A stretch of DNA of 64,000 nucleotides, taken from NCBI GenBank assembly GCA_027045875.1, contig JALUAG010000018.1, forward strand, positions 1-64,000, read 5' to 3'. Both the position numbers and the translations under genes were made by a program. The notes beneath the pieces are model-generated. The model worked only from the letters and a program-made list of their open reading frames with translations, ran no database searches and was not told the DNA's origin. Below are positions 17,226 through 24,588 of the stretch, piece after piece. Source of the stretch: Alphaproteobacteria bacterium (GTDB taxonomy: Bacteria > Pseudomonadota > Alphaproteobacteria > Geminicoccales > Geminicoccaceae). Position 1 is the stretch's first letter. The number at the start of each line of letters is the position of its first letter.

Positions 17226-17246
17226 CCACCCGCTGCGGGGAGGACG

Positions 17247-18422
17247 ATGGCGACCACACCCGGCCTGCGCACCCGCCTCGTCCAAGAGGGGATCGTACGC
17301 AGCCCCCACGGCGAGACCTCGGAGGCCCTCTATCTCACCTCCGGCTTCGTCTACGCCTCCGCCGCCGAGGCCGCCGCCCGCTTCGCCGGCGAAGCCGAAG
17401 GGTACACCTATTCGCGGCTGGGCAACCCCACCCTTCGGATGTTCGAACGCCGCATGGCCGCCCTCGAGGGGGCGGAGGTGGCGATCGCCACCGCCTCCGG
17501 CATGGCCGCCGTCCACGCCGTGCTCATGGCCCAGCTCGCGGCCGGCGACCATGTGGTGGCGAGCCGCCTGCTGTTCGGCTCCAGCCACTACATCCTACAC
17601 GAGATCCTGCCCCGCTTCGGGATCGCCGTCACCACCGTCGACGGCACCGACCTCGGGGCCTGGGAACGCGCCCTCGCCCGCCCCACCCGTCTCGTCCTGC
17701 TCGAGAGCCCGGGCAACCCGACCCTGGAGCTCGTCGATATCGCGGCCGTGGCCGGTCTCGCCCACGCCGCCGGCGCGAGGCTCGTCGTCGACAACGTGCT
17801 GGCCACCCCCCTGCTGCAGCGGCCTCTCGCGCTCGGCGCCGATCTCGTCGTCTATTCGGCCACCAAGCACATCGACGGCCAGGGGCGCTGCCTCGGCGGG
17901 GTGATCCTGGGCGAGCACCGCCTGATCGAGAAGACCCTCGTGCCCTACCTCAAGCACACCGGGCCGGCCCTGAGCCCCTTCAACGCCTGGGTGCTGCTCA
18001 AGGGCCTCGAGACGCTCGCCCTGCGGATCGACGCGCAGACCGCGACGGCGGCGCGCATCGCCGCCTTCCTCGAAGGCCATCCGCGGGTCGCGCGGGTGCT
18101 CTACCCCGGTCTCGAATCGCACCCCCAGCACGCGCTCGCCCGCCGGCAGATGCGGGGTGGCGGCACGGTGCTGGCCTTCCGGACGGGCGGCGGCCGGGCA
18201 CGGGCCTTTTCGGTCCTCGACCGGCTGCGGCTGATCGCCATCTCCAACAACCTCGGCGATGCCAAGAGCCTCGCCACCCATCCCGCCAGCACCACCCATT
18301 CGCGCATCCCCGAAGCGGAACGGGCGGCGATGGGGATCGCCGAGGATTTGATCCGCGTCTCGGTGGGGCTCGAGGAGGCGGAGGATCTGATCGCCGATCT
18401 CGACCGGGCGCTCGTGCCATGA
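17247..18422 (+). CDS. metZ: O-succinylhomoserine sulfhydrylase
   Basis: A 391-residue PLP enzyme of the Cys/Met metabolism family that makes homocysteine from O-succinylhomoserine and sulfide. Visible motifs are YSRLGNPTLRMFERR, the glycine-rich SGMAAVHAV, LLESPGNPTLELVDI, and the PLP lysine in VYSATKHIDGQGR. The C-terminal NNLGDAKSLATHPASTTH is typical of the MetZ/MetB group. Start ATG 17247 has GGGGAGG at the right distance. The SAM-II riboswitch upstream confirms a methionine pathway role. The stop overlaps the next gene (ATGA). Confidence 0.94.
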   Translation: MATTPGLRTRLVQEGIVRSPHGETSEALYLTSGFVYASAAEAAARFAGEAEGYTYSRLGNPTLRMFERRMAALEGAEVAIATASGMAAVHAVLMAQLAAGDHVVASRLLFGSSHYILHEILPRFGIAVTTVDGTDLGAWERALARPTRLVLLESPGNPTLELVDIAAVAGLAHAAGARLVVDNVLATPLLQRPLALGADLVVYSATKHIDGQGRCLGGVILGEHRLIEKTLVPYLKHTGPALSPFNAWVLLKGLETLALRIDAQTATAARIAAFLEGHPRVARVLYPGLESHPQHALARRQMRGGGTVLAFRTGGGRARAFSVLDRLRLIAISNNLGDAKSLATHPASTTHSRIPEAERAAMGIAEDLIRVSVGLEEAEDLIADLDRALVP

Positions 18423-19279
18423 CCGATCTCGACGCCTTCGATCCCGGCCCCTGGCTCGGCCGCAGCCGCAGCCTCGAGGTCCGCCTCGATCCCTTCCCGG
18501 CGGCCGCCTTCGCCGCCGCCCTCGATCGCGAGGACGCGCCCGGAGAGGGCGATCCGCTGCCCCCCTTCTGGCACCACCTCTATACCGGCGAGCCGGTACG
18601 GGCCGCCGATACCGGCGCCGACGGCCACCCCCGCCTCGGCCTGTTCCTGCCGCCGGTGCCGTTGCCCCGTCGCATGTGGGCGGGCGGCCGTCTCGCCGTC
18701 CGGCGCCTGCCGCGCATCGGACAGGTCTTGCGGCGGGTCTCGACCATCCGCGCCGTGACGCCGAAACGGGGCCGTTCCGGCACCCTCGTGTTCGTGCTGG
18801 TGGAACATCGGTTCACCGACGAGGAGGGCGCGCTCTTCACCGAGGAGCAGGACATCGTCTATCGCGAGCCGCGGCCGCTGGCTGCCGCCGCCGAGCCCTG
18901 GCCGCTGCCTGGCCCGCCTGCTGCCGAACGCCGCTGGACTCCCGACGAGGTGCTGCTCTTCCGCTATTCGGCCCTCACCTACAACGGCCATCGCATCCAC
19001 TACGATCTGGCCTACGCCCGCGAGGTGGAGGGCTACCCGGGGCTGGTCGTGCACGGTCCGCTCATCGCCACCCTGATGCTCGATCTGCTGCGCGACCGCT
19101 GGCCCGGGGCACGGCTCGTCCGTTTCGCCTTCCGGGCGGTGGCACCGCTGTTCGCGGGCCGGCCGCTCCGGGTCGCGGCCTTCGTCGGAGATGCCGCGGA
19201 GGAGCGGGTGACCCTGGTGGCCTTCGGCGATACGGGCCGGCTCGCCATGAGGGGCGAGGCCGTCCTCGCCCGTCCCTAG
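18419..19279 (+). CDS. Acyl-CoA dehydratase of the HTD2/FAS1-like hot-dog family
   Basis: A 286-residue double hot-dog protein similar to mesaconyl-C4-CoA/itaconyl-CoA hydratases and other HTD2-type (3R)-hydroxyacyl-CoA dehydratases. The N-terminal half has PLPRRMWAGGRLAVRRLPRI and VTPKRGRSGTLVFV. The C-terminal half carries the catalytic-type motif FRYSALTYNGHRIHYD and YPGLVVHGPLIATLMLDLL. It starts in a four-base overlap with metZ, so both are probably translated from the riboswitch-controlled mRNA. The natural substrate cannot be told from sequence. Confidence 0.85.
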   Translation: MTDLDAFDPGPWLGRSRSLEVRLDPFPAAAFAAALDREDAPGEGDPLPPFWHHLYTGEPVRAADTGADGHPRLGLFLPPVPLPRRMWAGGRLAVRRLPRIGQVLRRVSTIRAVTPKRGRSGTLVFVLVEHRFTDEEGALFTEEQDIVYREPRPLAAAAEPWPLPGPPAAERRWTPDEVLLFRYSALTYNGHRIHYDLAYAREVEGYPGLVVHGPLIATLMLDLLRDRWPGARLVRFAFRAVAPLFAGRPLRVAAFVGDAAEERVTLVAFGDTGRLAMRGEAVLARP

Positions 19280-19299
19280 GGCCGGGGCGGAGGATTGCG

Positions 19300-21681
19300 G
19301 TGTCCGGTCCGCGCCGCGTCGGTCTCGCATTGCTGGCGGCCCCCTTCGAGCTGCTGGCCCTCGGCGTGGTGGCGGTGGCCCTCCCGCTCCTGCTTTCCCC
19401 GCCGCGTCTCGACGGCACGGTGGCGGTTACCGGCCTCCGCGAACCGGTCCTCGTCGAGCGGGATGCCTTCGGCATCCCCACCGTCCGTGCCGCCAACGAA
19501 CGGGATCTCTATTTCGGTCTCGGCTTCGTCCATGCCCAGGACCGGCTGTGGCAGATGGAGTTCCACCGCCGCCTCGGCCAGGGACGCCTCGCCGAGATCC
19601 TGGGTCCGGCCGCCCTGCCCAGCGACCGGCTGATGCGTACCCTCGGCCTCTACCGGCGTGCCGAGGCCGATGTCGCGGCCCTCGACCCGAGCGCACGCGA
19701 GCTGGTGGAAGCCTATGTGGCGGGCGTCAACGCCGCCATCGCCGCCCGCACGGTGCTGCCCCCCGAATTCCTGATCTTCGGCCTCCGCCCGGAGCCCTGG
19801 CAAGCCGCCGACACCCTCGTCTGGGCACGGGTGATGGCGCTCGACCTCGAGAACGACTGGCGCCGGGAACTGCTGCGCGCGCGCCTCCTCGGGGCGCTGG
19901 GACCCGAGCGCTACGCCGATCTCTGGCCCGCCCCCGGGATCCGCCGCGCCGATGCCGGCGGCACACCGGGTACGGCCGGCGGAACGGCGCTGTTCGCGGC
20001 GCTCGCCGACGCCCTGCCCGATCTCGGCCGCGACGGTGGCGCCTCCAACGGCTGGGTGGTGGCCGGCGGCCGCAACGGCGCGCCCCTGCTGGCCAACGAT
20101 CCCCATCTGCGACTGCAGCTGCCGGGACTCTGGTATCTCGTCCGCCTGCGCAGCCCCCATCTCACGATCACCGGCGCCACGCTGCCGCCCCTCGGGGTGG
20201 TGGTGGTCGGCCGCAACCGGGAGATCGCCTGGGGGTTCACCGCCACCGGCGCCGATACCCAGGACCTGTTCCTCGAAGAGCTCGACACCGAGGGGCGGCG
20301 GTATCGCACCGCCGACGGCTGGGCCGAACTCGGGCGCCGGACCGAGACCCTGGCCGTGCGGAACGGGCGGCCGGTGACCATGGAGATCCGCGAAACGCGC
20401 CACGGGCCGCTGGTCTCCGATCTGGCCCCGGCCATCGCCGAGCTCGCCGGTCCCCGTCGCGGGCTGGCCCTCGCCTGGACCGCGCTCCGCGGACCCAACC
20501 GCTCGGTGGCCGCCGGGCTGGCGCTCGCCCGTGCCCGCGACTGGCGGCAGGCGCGCGCCGCCGTCGAGAGACTCGACAGCCCGGTCCAGAACTTCCTCTA
20601 CGCCGACCGTCGGGGTCGCATCGTGCTCCGGGTGGTGGGCCGCGTGCCGCTGCGGGGCCGGGGCGACGGCACCCTGCCGGTACCCGGCTGGGATCCCGCC
20701 TACGACTGGCGGGGCGATGTCCCCTTCGCGGCGCTGCCGGAGTTCCTCGATCCGCCCGCCGGGCAGCTCGTCAATGCCAACGAGCGGATCGGCGACGGTC
20801 GCGCGAGCGCCCTGCTCGCCCGTTTCTGGCCGCCGCCGCTGCGCGCCGATCGCATCCGCGAACTCCTCGACGCCCTGCCCTCGCCGCAGGCCACGGACAT
20901 GGCGCGCATCCAGCTCGACATCCGCTCGGGGCTGTTCCCGCTGTTCCGTGATTGGCTGCTGGCGGCGCGGCCGGAGGACCGCGAGGCGCGGGCGCTGCTC
21001 GCCGCCCTCGCCGCCTGGGACGGCGAGATGGAGGCCGGGCGGCCGGAGCCGCTCCTGTTCGCCGCCTGGTACCGCGAGCTCGCCGAGGCGGTCTACGCCG
21101 ACGAGCTGCAAGAGCTCTTTCCCGCCTATCGCGACATCCGCGCCGACTTCATGCTGCGCGTGCTGTCCGAACGCCCCGTCTGGTGCGACGACATCCGCAC
21201 GCCGGAGGTCGAGGACTGCGCCATGGCGAGCAGCCGCGCCTTCGCCGCCGCCCTCGCCGAGCTTCGCGCCCGCTGGGGCGAGGACTGGCGGCGCTGGCGC
21301 TGGGGACACGCCCACCCCGCCCGGCTCGCGCACCCCCTCCTGGGCGACGTGCCCCTTCTCGGCCGTCTGTTCGGATGGACCCCGGCCAGCCCCGGCGGCG
21401 CCACCACCGTCAACGTCGGACGCTGGAGTCCGGACCGTCCGTTTGCCAGCATCCACGGGCCCGGCCTGCGTCTGATCGCCGACCTCGCCTCGCCGGAGAC
21501 GGTGCTCGCGATCACCGCCGGCGGACAGTCGGAACACCCCTTCTCGCCCCACTACGACGATCTCGCGCGGCGCTGGCTCGCGGGCCAATATCTGCGTCTC
21601 GACGACGCGGCCGCCGGTCGCCCGCGTCATGTGCTGCTGCTGCGGCCGGCCGGGGGCGGCAACTCCGAGTTGAAGCCTTGA
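19300..21681 (+). CDS. Penicillin acylase family protein (Ntn hydrolase)
   Basis: A 793-residue periplasmic Ntn-hydrolase precursor. GTG 19300 has CGGAGG six bases upstream and is followed by a hydrophobic signal region (VGLALLAAPFELLALGVVAV). The alpha part has VERDAFGIPTVRAANERDLY and GFVHAQDRLWQMEFHRRLGQ. Self-cleavage should expose Ser249 in DGGASNGWVVAG as the beta-chain N-terminal nucleophile. Beta-chain markers follow: LLANDPHLRLQLPGLWY and EIAWGFTATGADTQD. Many such proteins hydrolyse N-acyl-homoserine lactones, but the substrate here is unknown. It lies 20 bases after the dehydratase gene. Confidence 0.92.
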   Translation: MSGPRRVGLALLAAPFELLALGVVAVALPLLLSPPRLDGTVAVTGLREPVLVERDAFGIPTVRAANERDLYFGLGFVHAQDRLWQMEFHRRLGQGRLAEILGPAALPSDRLMRTLGLYRRAEADVAALDPSARELVEAYVAGVNAAIAARTVLPPEFLIFGLRPEPWQAADTLVWARVMALDLENDWRRELLRARLLGALGPERYADLWPAPGIRRADAGGTPGTAGGTALFAALADALPDLGRDGGASNGWVVAGGRNGAPLLANDPHLRLQLPGLWYLVRLRSPHLTITGATLPPLGVVVVGRNREIAWGFTATGADTQDLFLEELDTEGRRYRTADGWAELGRRTETLAVRNGRPVTMEIRETRHGPLVSDLAPAIAELAGPRRGLALAWTALRGPNRSVAAGLALARARDWRQARAAVERLDSPVQNFLYADRRGRIVLRVVGRVPLRGRGDGTLPVPGWDPAYDWRGDVPFAALPEFLDPPAGQLVNANERIGDGRASALLARFWPPPLRADRIRELLDALPSPQATDMARIQLDIRSGLFPLFRDWLLAARPEDREARALLAALAAWDGEMEAGRPEPLLFAAWYRELAEAVYADELQELFPAYRDIRADFMLRVLSERPVWCDDIRTPEVEDCAMASSRAFAAALAELRARWGEDWRRWRWGHAHPARLAHPLLGDVPLLGRLFGWTPASPGGATTVNVGRWSPDRPFASIHGPGLRLIADLASPETVLAITAGGQSEHPFSPHYDDLARRWLAGQYLRLDDAAAGRPRHVLLLRPAGGGNSELKP

Positions 21682-21726
21682 GCGGCTAGAGCTATTCTCG
21701 TCGCACACCCACCGCGTGAGTCGGCC

Positions 21727-22329
21727 ATGTACGCCAGCGAGCTTTCGAGTTTCGGCGCCCGGCTGCGAGCCCTCCGGCACGCCAAGGGCCTCAGTCAGGT
21801 CCAGCTGGCACGCCTCATCGGACGTCACCAGACGGTCATCGGTCCCTACGAACGCGACGAGTACATGCCGCCCCGGGCGATCGTCGAAAAACTCGCCGCG
21901 GCGCTGCAATCGAGCCCCGAATACCTGCTGTTCGGACGCTCGCCCCACCGCCCGCAGATCCCCGTCATCGGCACCCTCGGGCCGGGAGGCCTCGTGAGCA
22001 CCGGCCGGGGCGTCCATCCGGCGCTGTCGATCCGGAGCGAGCAGCTCGCGGCCCTGGCCATAGAGGACGATACCATGGCACCCGTGTACCGGCCCGGCTG
22101 GGTGGCGCTGCTGGCCGCCCAGGAAAGCGAGCGGCCGGAGCAGTTCCTGGGCCGCGACGTGCTGGCCGAACTGGCCGACGGTCGCCTGCTGCTGCGACGG
22201 CTGCTGCCGGCGACCCGCGAGGACCGCTTCGATCTGTACGCCTACGGCGGGCTACCGCTGACGGCGGTGGCGGTCGTCCGGGCGCGACCGGCGGTGGGCT
22301 GCATCGAACGGCAGGCGCTGGCCGGCTGA
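21727..22329 (+). CDS. XRE-type HTH regulator with an S24-like C-terminal domain
   Basis: A 200-residue DNA-binding protein. Residues 9-65 form a lambda-repressor-like HTH (LRALRHAKGLSQVQLARLIG, then QTVIGPYERDEYMPP). The second half looks like the LexA/CI S24 domain (PVIGTLGPGGLV, AIEDDTMAPVYRPGW, LADGRLLLRRLLP). The usual active-site Ser is Thr116 in DDTM, and the usual Lys position reads Arg in LLLRRLL. Self-cleavage therefore seems unlikely, and the domain may serve for dimerisation or ligand sensing. No phage genes lie nearby. The start ATG 21727 is the first in frame. Confidence 0.85.
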   Translation: MYASELSSFGARLRALRHAKGLSQVQLARLIGRHQTVIGPYERDEYMPPRAIVEKLAAALQSSPEYLLFGRSPHRPQIPVIGTLGPGGLVSTGRGVHPALSIRSEQLAALAIEDDTMAPVYRPGWVALLAAQESERPEQFLGRDVLAELADGRLLLRRLLPATREDRFDLYAYGGLPLTAVAVVRARPAVGCIERQALAG

Positions 22330-22502
22330 TCGGCCGGGCGGGTCGAGCGGAGCTCGTGCGGTTGATGGGTTTTTCTCTTTTTGCTGGAAGTTTAAAAAGT
22401 CGTGAGTATTTTAACCAAATGTAGCCAGCATCCTAGCGGTGGCCAACAGCATAGGTGCAGTCTCAGCCTTCCCAGCCCATTCGTGCGTGGAGTTCCCGAT
22501 CC

Positions 22503-22934
22503 ATGACGCAACTCGCAAACAAGATTGCCGGTCGCGGCACCGGAGGGAGGAGCAGAGCCCTCGATGTCGACCATTTCGTCAGCCTGCGCATCCGCCAGCG
22601 GCGCATCATGCTCGGGCTGACCCAGCAGCAGATGGCCGAACTGATCGGGGTGACCTACCAGCAGGCCCACAAGTACGAAACCGGCATCAACCGGATCTCG
22701 GCCGGTCGTCTCTACCAGATCGCCCAGGCGCTGGGTGTCGACATCGGTTATTTCTTCGAGGACGTCGAGCCGACCCGCACCCGCGCCACACGCGAGCAGG
22801 AGCTGATGCCGCAGCAGCGCATGCTGCTGGAGCTCGCCCGCAACTTCGCCAGCATCCAGAACCGCAAGCACCAGGAAGCGGTCTGCAACCTCGCCCGCGC
22901 GCTCGCCAGCGCCGAACAGAGCGTGGCAAAATAA
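22503..22934 (+). CDS. XRE-family HTH regulator, alphaproteobacterial type
   Basis: A 143-residue protein with a single HTH (IRQRRIMLGLTQQQMAELIG, TYQQAHKYETGINRISAGRL) and YQIAQALGVDIGYFFEDV after it. A helical tail (LLELARNFASIQNRKHQEAV) probably mediates oligomerisation. This architecture is very common in alphaproteobacteria, usually in several copies per genome. A GTG at 22455 opens the frame earlier, but I prefer ATG 22503, preceded by GGAG at ten bases. The upstream gap (22330-22502) is AT-rich for this DNA and probably holds the promoter. Confidence 0.85.
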   Translation: MTQLANKIAGRGTGGRSRALDVDHFVSLRIRQRRIMLGLTQQQMAELIGVTYQQAHKYETGINRISAGRLYQIAQALGVDIGYFFEDVEPTRTRATREQELMPQQRMLLELARNFASIQNRKHQEAVCNLARALASAEQSVAK

Positions 22935-22959
22935 CGACGCGAGTGTTCCCTCGGGAGGC

Positions 22960-23427
22960 TCAGGACGGTCCGGCGGGATCGGAGGTGCGCTCCGACTCGC
23001 CGATTTTCTTCGCCGCCAGGTGCACGATCCGCTTGGTCTCCTCCCATAGCGGCAGGGCCACGATCTCCCCGGGCGTGAACCAGGCGAGCGCCGCCGCATC
23101 GCTGGCCGCCTCGCCCGTCCCGCCCACGGCCCGGCCGGTCACCTCGACCAGCGTGTAATGGTAGCGCACGCGTCCTTCGGCGTCGCGCTCCACCAGATCC
23201 ACCACATCGACGATCCGCGGATCGACCAGGGCGAGGCCGGTCTCCTCCCGCACCTCGCGCACCGCCGCCTCGAGGACCGTCTCGCCGAGCTTCTGGGCGC
23301 CTCCGGGAAGCGACCACTGTCCCTGCCGCGGCGGTTTGCCGCGGCGCACGAGCGCGACGCGCCCCTGGCGCCAGAGCACGATTCCGACTCCCACCACGGG
23401 CCGGTCGGGATAGCGGCGCTCACCCAT
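22960..23427 (-). CDS. NUDIX hydrolase
   Basis: A 155-residue NUDIX enzyme. The NUDIX box GGAQKLGETVLEAAVREVRE followed by ETGL matches G-x5-E-x7-R-E-U-x-E-E-x-G-U exactly, so metal binding is intact. PVVGVGIVLWRQGRVALVRR and QGQWSLPGG fit the subgroup similar to ADP-ribose pyrophosphatases or MutT-like proteins; the substrate is unknown. I use ATG 23425-23427 (MGERRYPDRP), as an earlier start adds a glycine-rich stretch without similarity. It converges with the HTH gene, with 25 bases between stops. Confidence 0.88.
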   Translation of the reverse strand: MGERRYPDRPVVGVGIVLWRQGRVALVRRGKPPRQGQWSLPGGAQKLGETVLEAAVREVREETGLALVDPRIVDVVDLVERDAEGRVRYHYTLVEVTGRAVGGTGEAASDAAALAWFTPGEIVALPLWEETKRIVHLAAKKIGESERTSDPAGPS

Positions 23428-23614
23428 GGCACCGGTCCCGCCCAGCGCAACCGTCCGTCCCGCGCTCTCCGGCACGGGTCCGGTCCGCCGTTCCTCGCCT
23501 CATCGTCGTGACCCTCTTGACGATATTTCAACCATAGGTTACCCTACCTTTCGCGTTGGTACGCGGAAATTGAATCGGCGGCCAACGTGTCAGACTGATG
23601 AGATGGGACCCTGG

Positions 23615-23640
23615 GGGGACTGTTCGCGCGAACAGTCCCC
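23615..23640. repeat. 26-bp perfect palindrome, candidate terminator or operator
   Basis: The sequence GGGGACTGTTCGC followed directly by its exact inverse forms two 13-bp arms with no spacer. It lies 43 bases past the stop of the ZorB-like gene (minus strand) and about 190 bases before the NUDIX gene. On the plus strand it is followed by TTCCCGTTTC. A hairpin terminator is the simplest reading, though there is no good T tract on the minus strand. A dimeric repressor site is the alternative. Confidence 0.45.
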
Positions 23641-23682
23641 TTCCCGTTTCGCGAACCGTGAAAGCGACGAGTGGCGGGACGG

Positions 23683-24588
23683 TCAGGGCGTGGCCGGACG
23701 CACACCGGCCGCCTCCATCTCCCGCCGCACCGCCGCCAGCTCCTCCGGCGAGGGCGCCGCCAGCAGAAACCGGATGTCGATGCGCCGGTTGAGCCGCCGC
23801 GCATCCGTCGTGTGCGACCAGGAAACCGGCCGCCGGTCGGCGTAGCTGCTGACCCCCAGCAGCGCCTCGCCGCGGCCGTTGCGGAAACGGTCGAGCAGCG
23901 GCTCGTACTCGACGAGCGTCTTGAAGGTGTTGACTCCGCGGGCCGCGCCCAGCTCCCAGTTGTCGCGATAGGGACCGGCGTGGATGGGCAGATCGTCGGT
24001 GTGTCCCTCGATCAGCACCGATTCGAGCACCGGCCGGGAGCCGGCCGGACAGCTCGCTTCCGTACCCGCCGGCGCCAGGGCGTAGCAGGGCAACACCCGG
24101 GCGAGGACCGCCGCCAGCTCCCGCAGCGCCCGCCGGCCCTCGGCCGTGAACTCCGCCCGGCCGGAGGGGAACAGCAGTTCCTCGGGCAGGCGCAGGATGC
24201 CCTTTTCCGGTTCCAGCGCCATCCGCACGTCGCGGGCCGCCAGCATGCCCGCCACCCTCTGCAGCATCTCGGCACGGACCACCTGCCGCTCGGCGAAACG
24301 TGCCACCAGCTCCTGCAGGGCGTTCTGCTGGGCCAGCAGCTCGTCCCGCTCGGCCGCCAGCCGCTCCCGCTGGGCGCGGATCCGGTCGCGTTCGGCGGCC
24401 ACCTCCGCGAGCTCGGCCTCGAGATCGCGCTTGACGGTCTTCGCTTCCTGTTCGGCCGAACGGAAGTTGAGGGCGAAGGCCATCAGCATGATGATGAAGA
24501 CGAACAACAGCCCCACCAGGAGATCGCTTACCGAGGCGAGATAGCTGTCCTCGCCCGGCTCCCGGGACCAGGATCGCTGGCCGATCAC
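23683..24588 (-). CDS. zorB: ZorB-like MotB/OmpA-domain stator protein
   Basis: A 301-residue protein with one N-terminal membrane helix (SVSDLLVGLLFVFIIMLMAF). Asp22 in this helix is in the position of the proton-carrying Asp of MotB and ZorB. A long charged coiled coil (about 43-105) follows. The C-terminal OmpA-like peptidoglycan-binding domain carries VLIEGHTDDLPIH, NWELGAARGVNTFKTLV and NRRIDIRFLL. The ATG overlaps the stop of the ZorA-like gene, so the two are translationally coupled. It resembles the B subunit of Zorya anti-phage systems more than flagellar MotB. No ZorC, ZorD or ZorE lies beside it. Confidence 0.8.
   Translation of the reverse strand: MIGQRSWSREPGEDSYLASVSDLLVGLLFVFIIMLMAFALNFRSAEQEAKTVKRDLEAELAEVAAERDRIRAQRERLAAERDELLAQQNALQELVARFAERQVVRAEMLQRVAGMLAARDVRMALEPEKGILRLPEELLFPSGRAEFTAEGRRALRELAAVLARVLPCYALAPAGTEASCPAGSRPVLESVLIEGHTDDLPIHAGPYRDNWELGAARGVNTFKTLVEYEPLLDRFRNGRGEALLGVSSYADRRPVSWSHTTDARRLNRRIDIRFLLAAPSPEELAAVRREMEAAGVRPATP

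Noticed and set aside
19276-22017. A 913-codon minus-strand frame opposite the penicillin acylase gene
   Set aside because: No motif is seen, and the acylase on the plus strand has a ribosome-binding site, signal region and complete Ntn motifs.
22392-22414. TTAA...TTAA pair before the HTH gene as a CtrA site
   Set aside because: Spacing is 15 bases, too long for a CtrA dimer site.
23621-23634. TGTTCGCGCGAACA as a LexA operator controlling the ZorAB-like genes
   Set aside because: Alphaproteobacterial LexA needs GTTC-N7-GTTC direct repeats, as found at 16665 and 16730. This is an inverted repeat and lies downstream of the pair.
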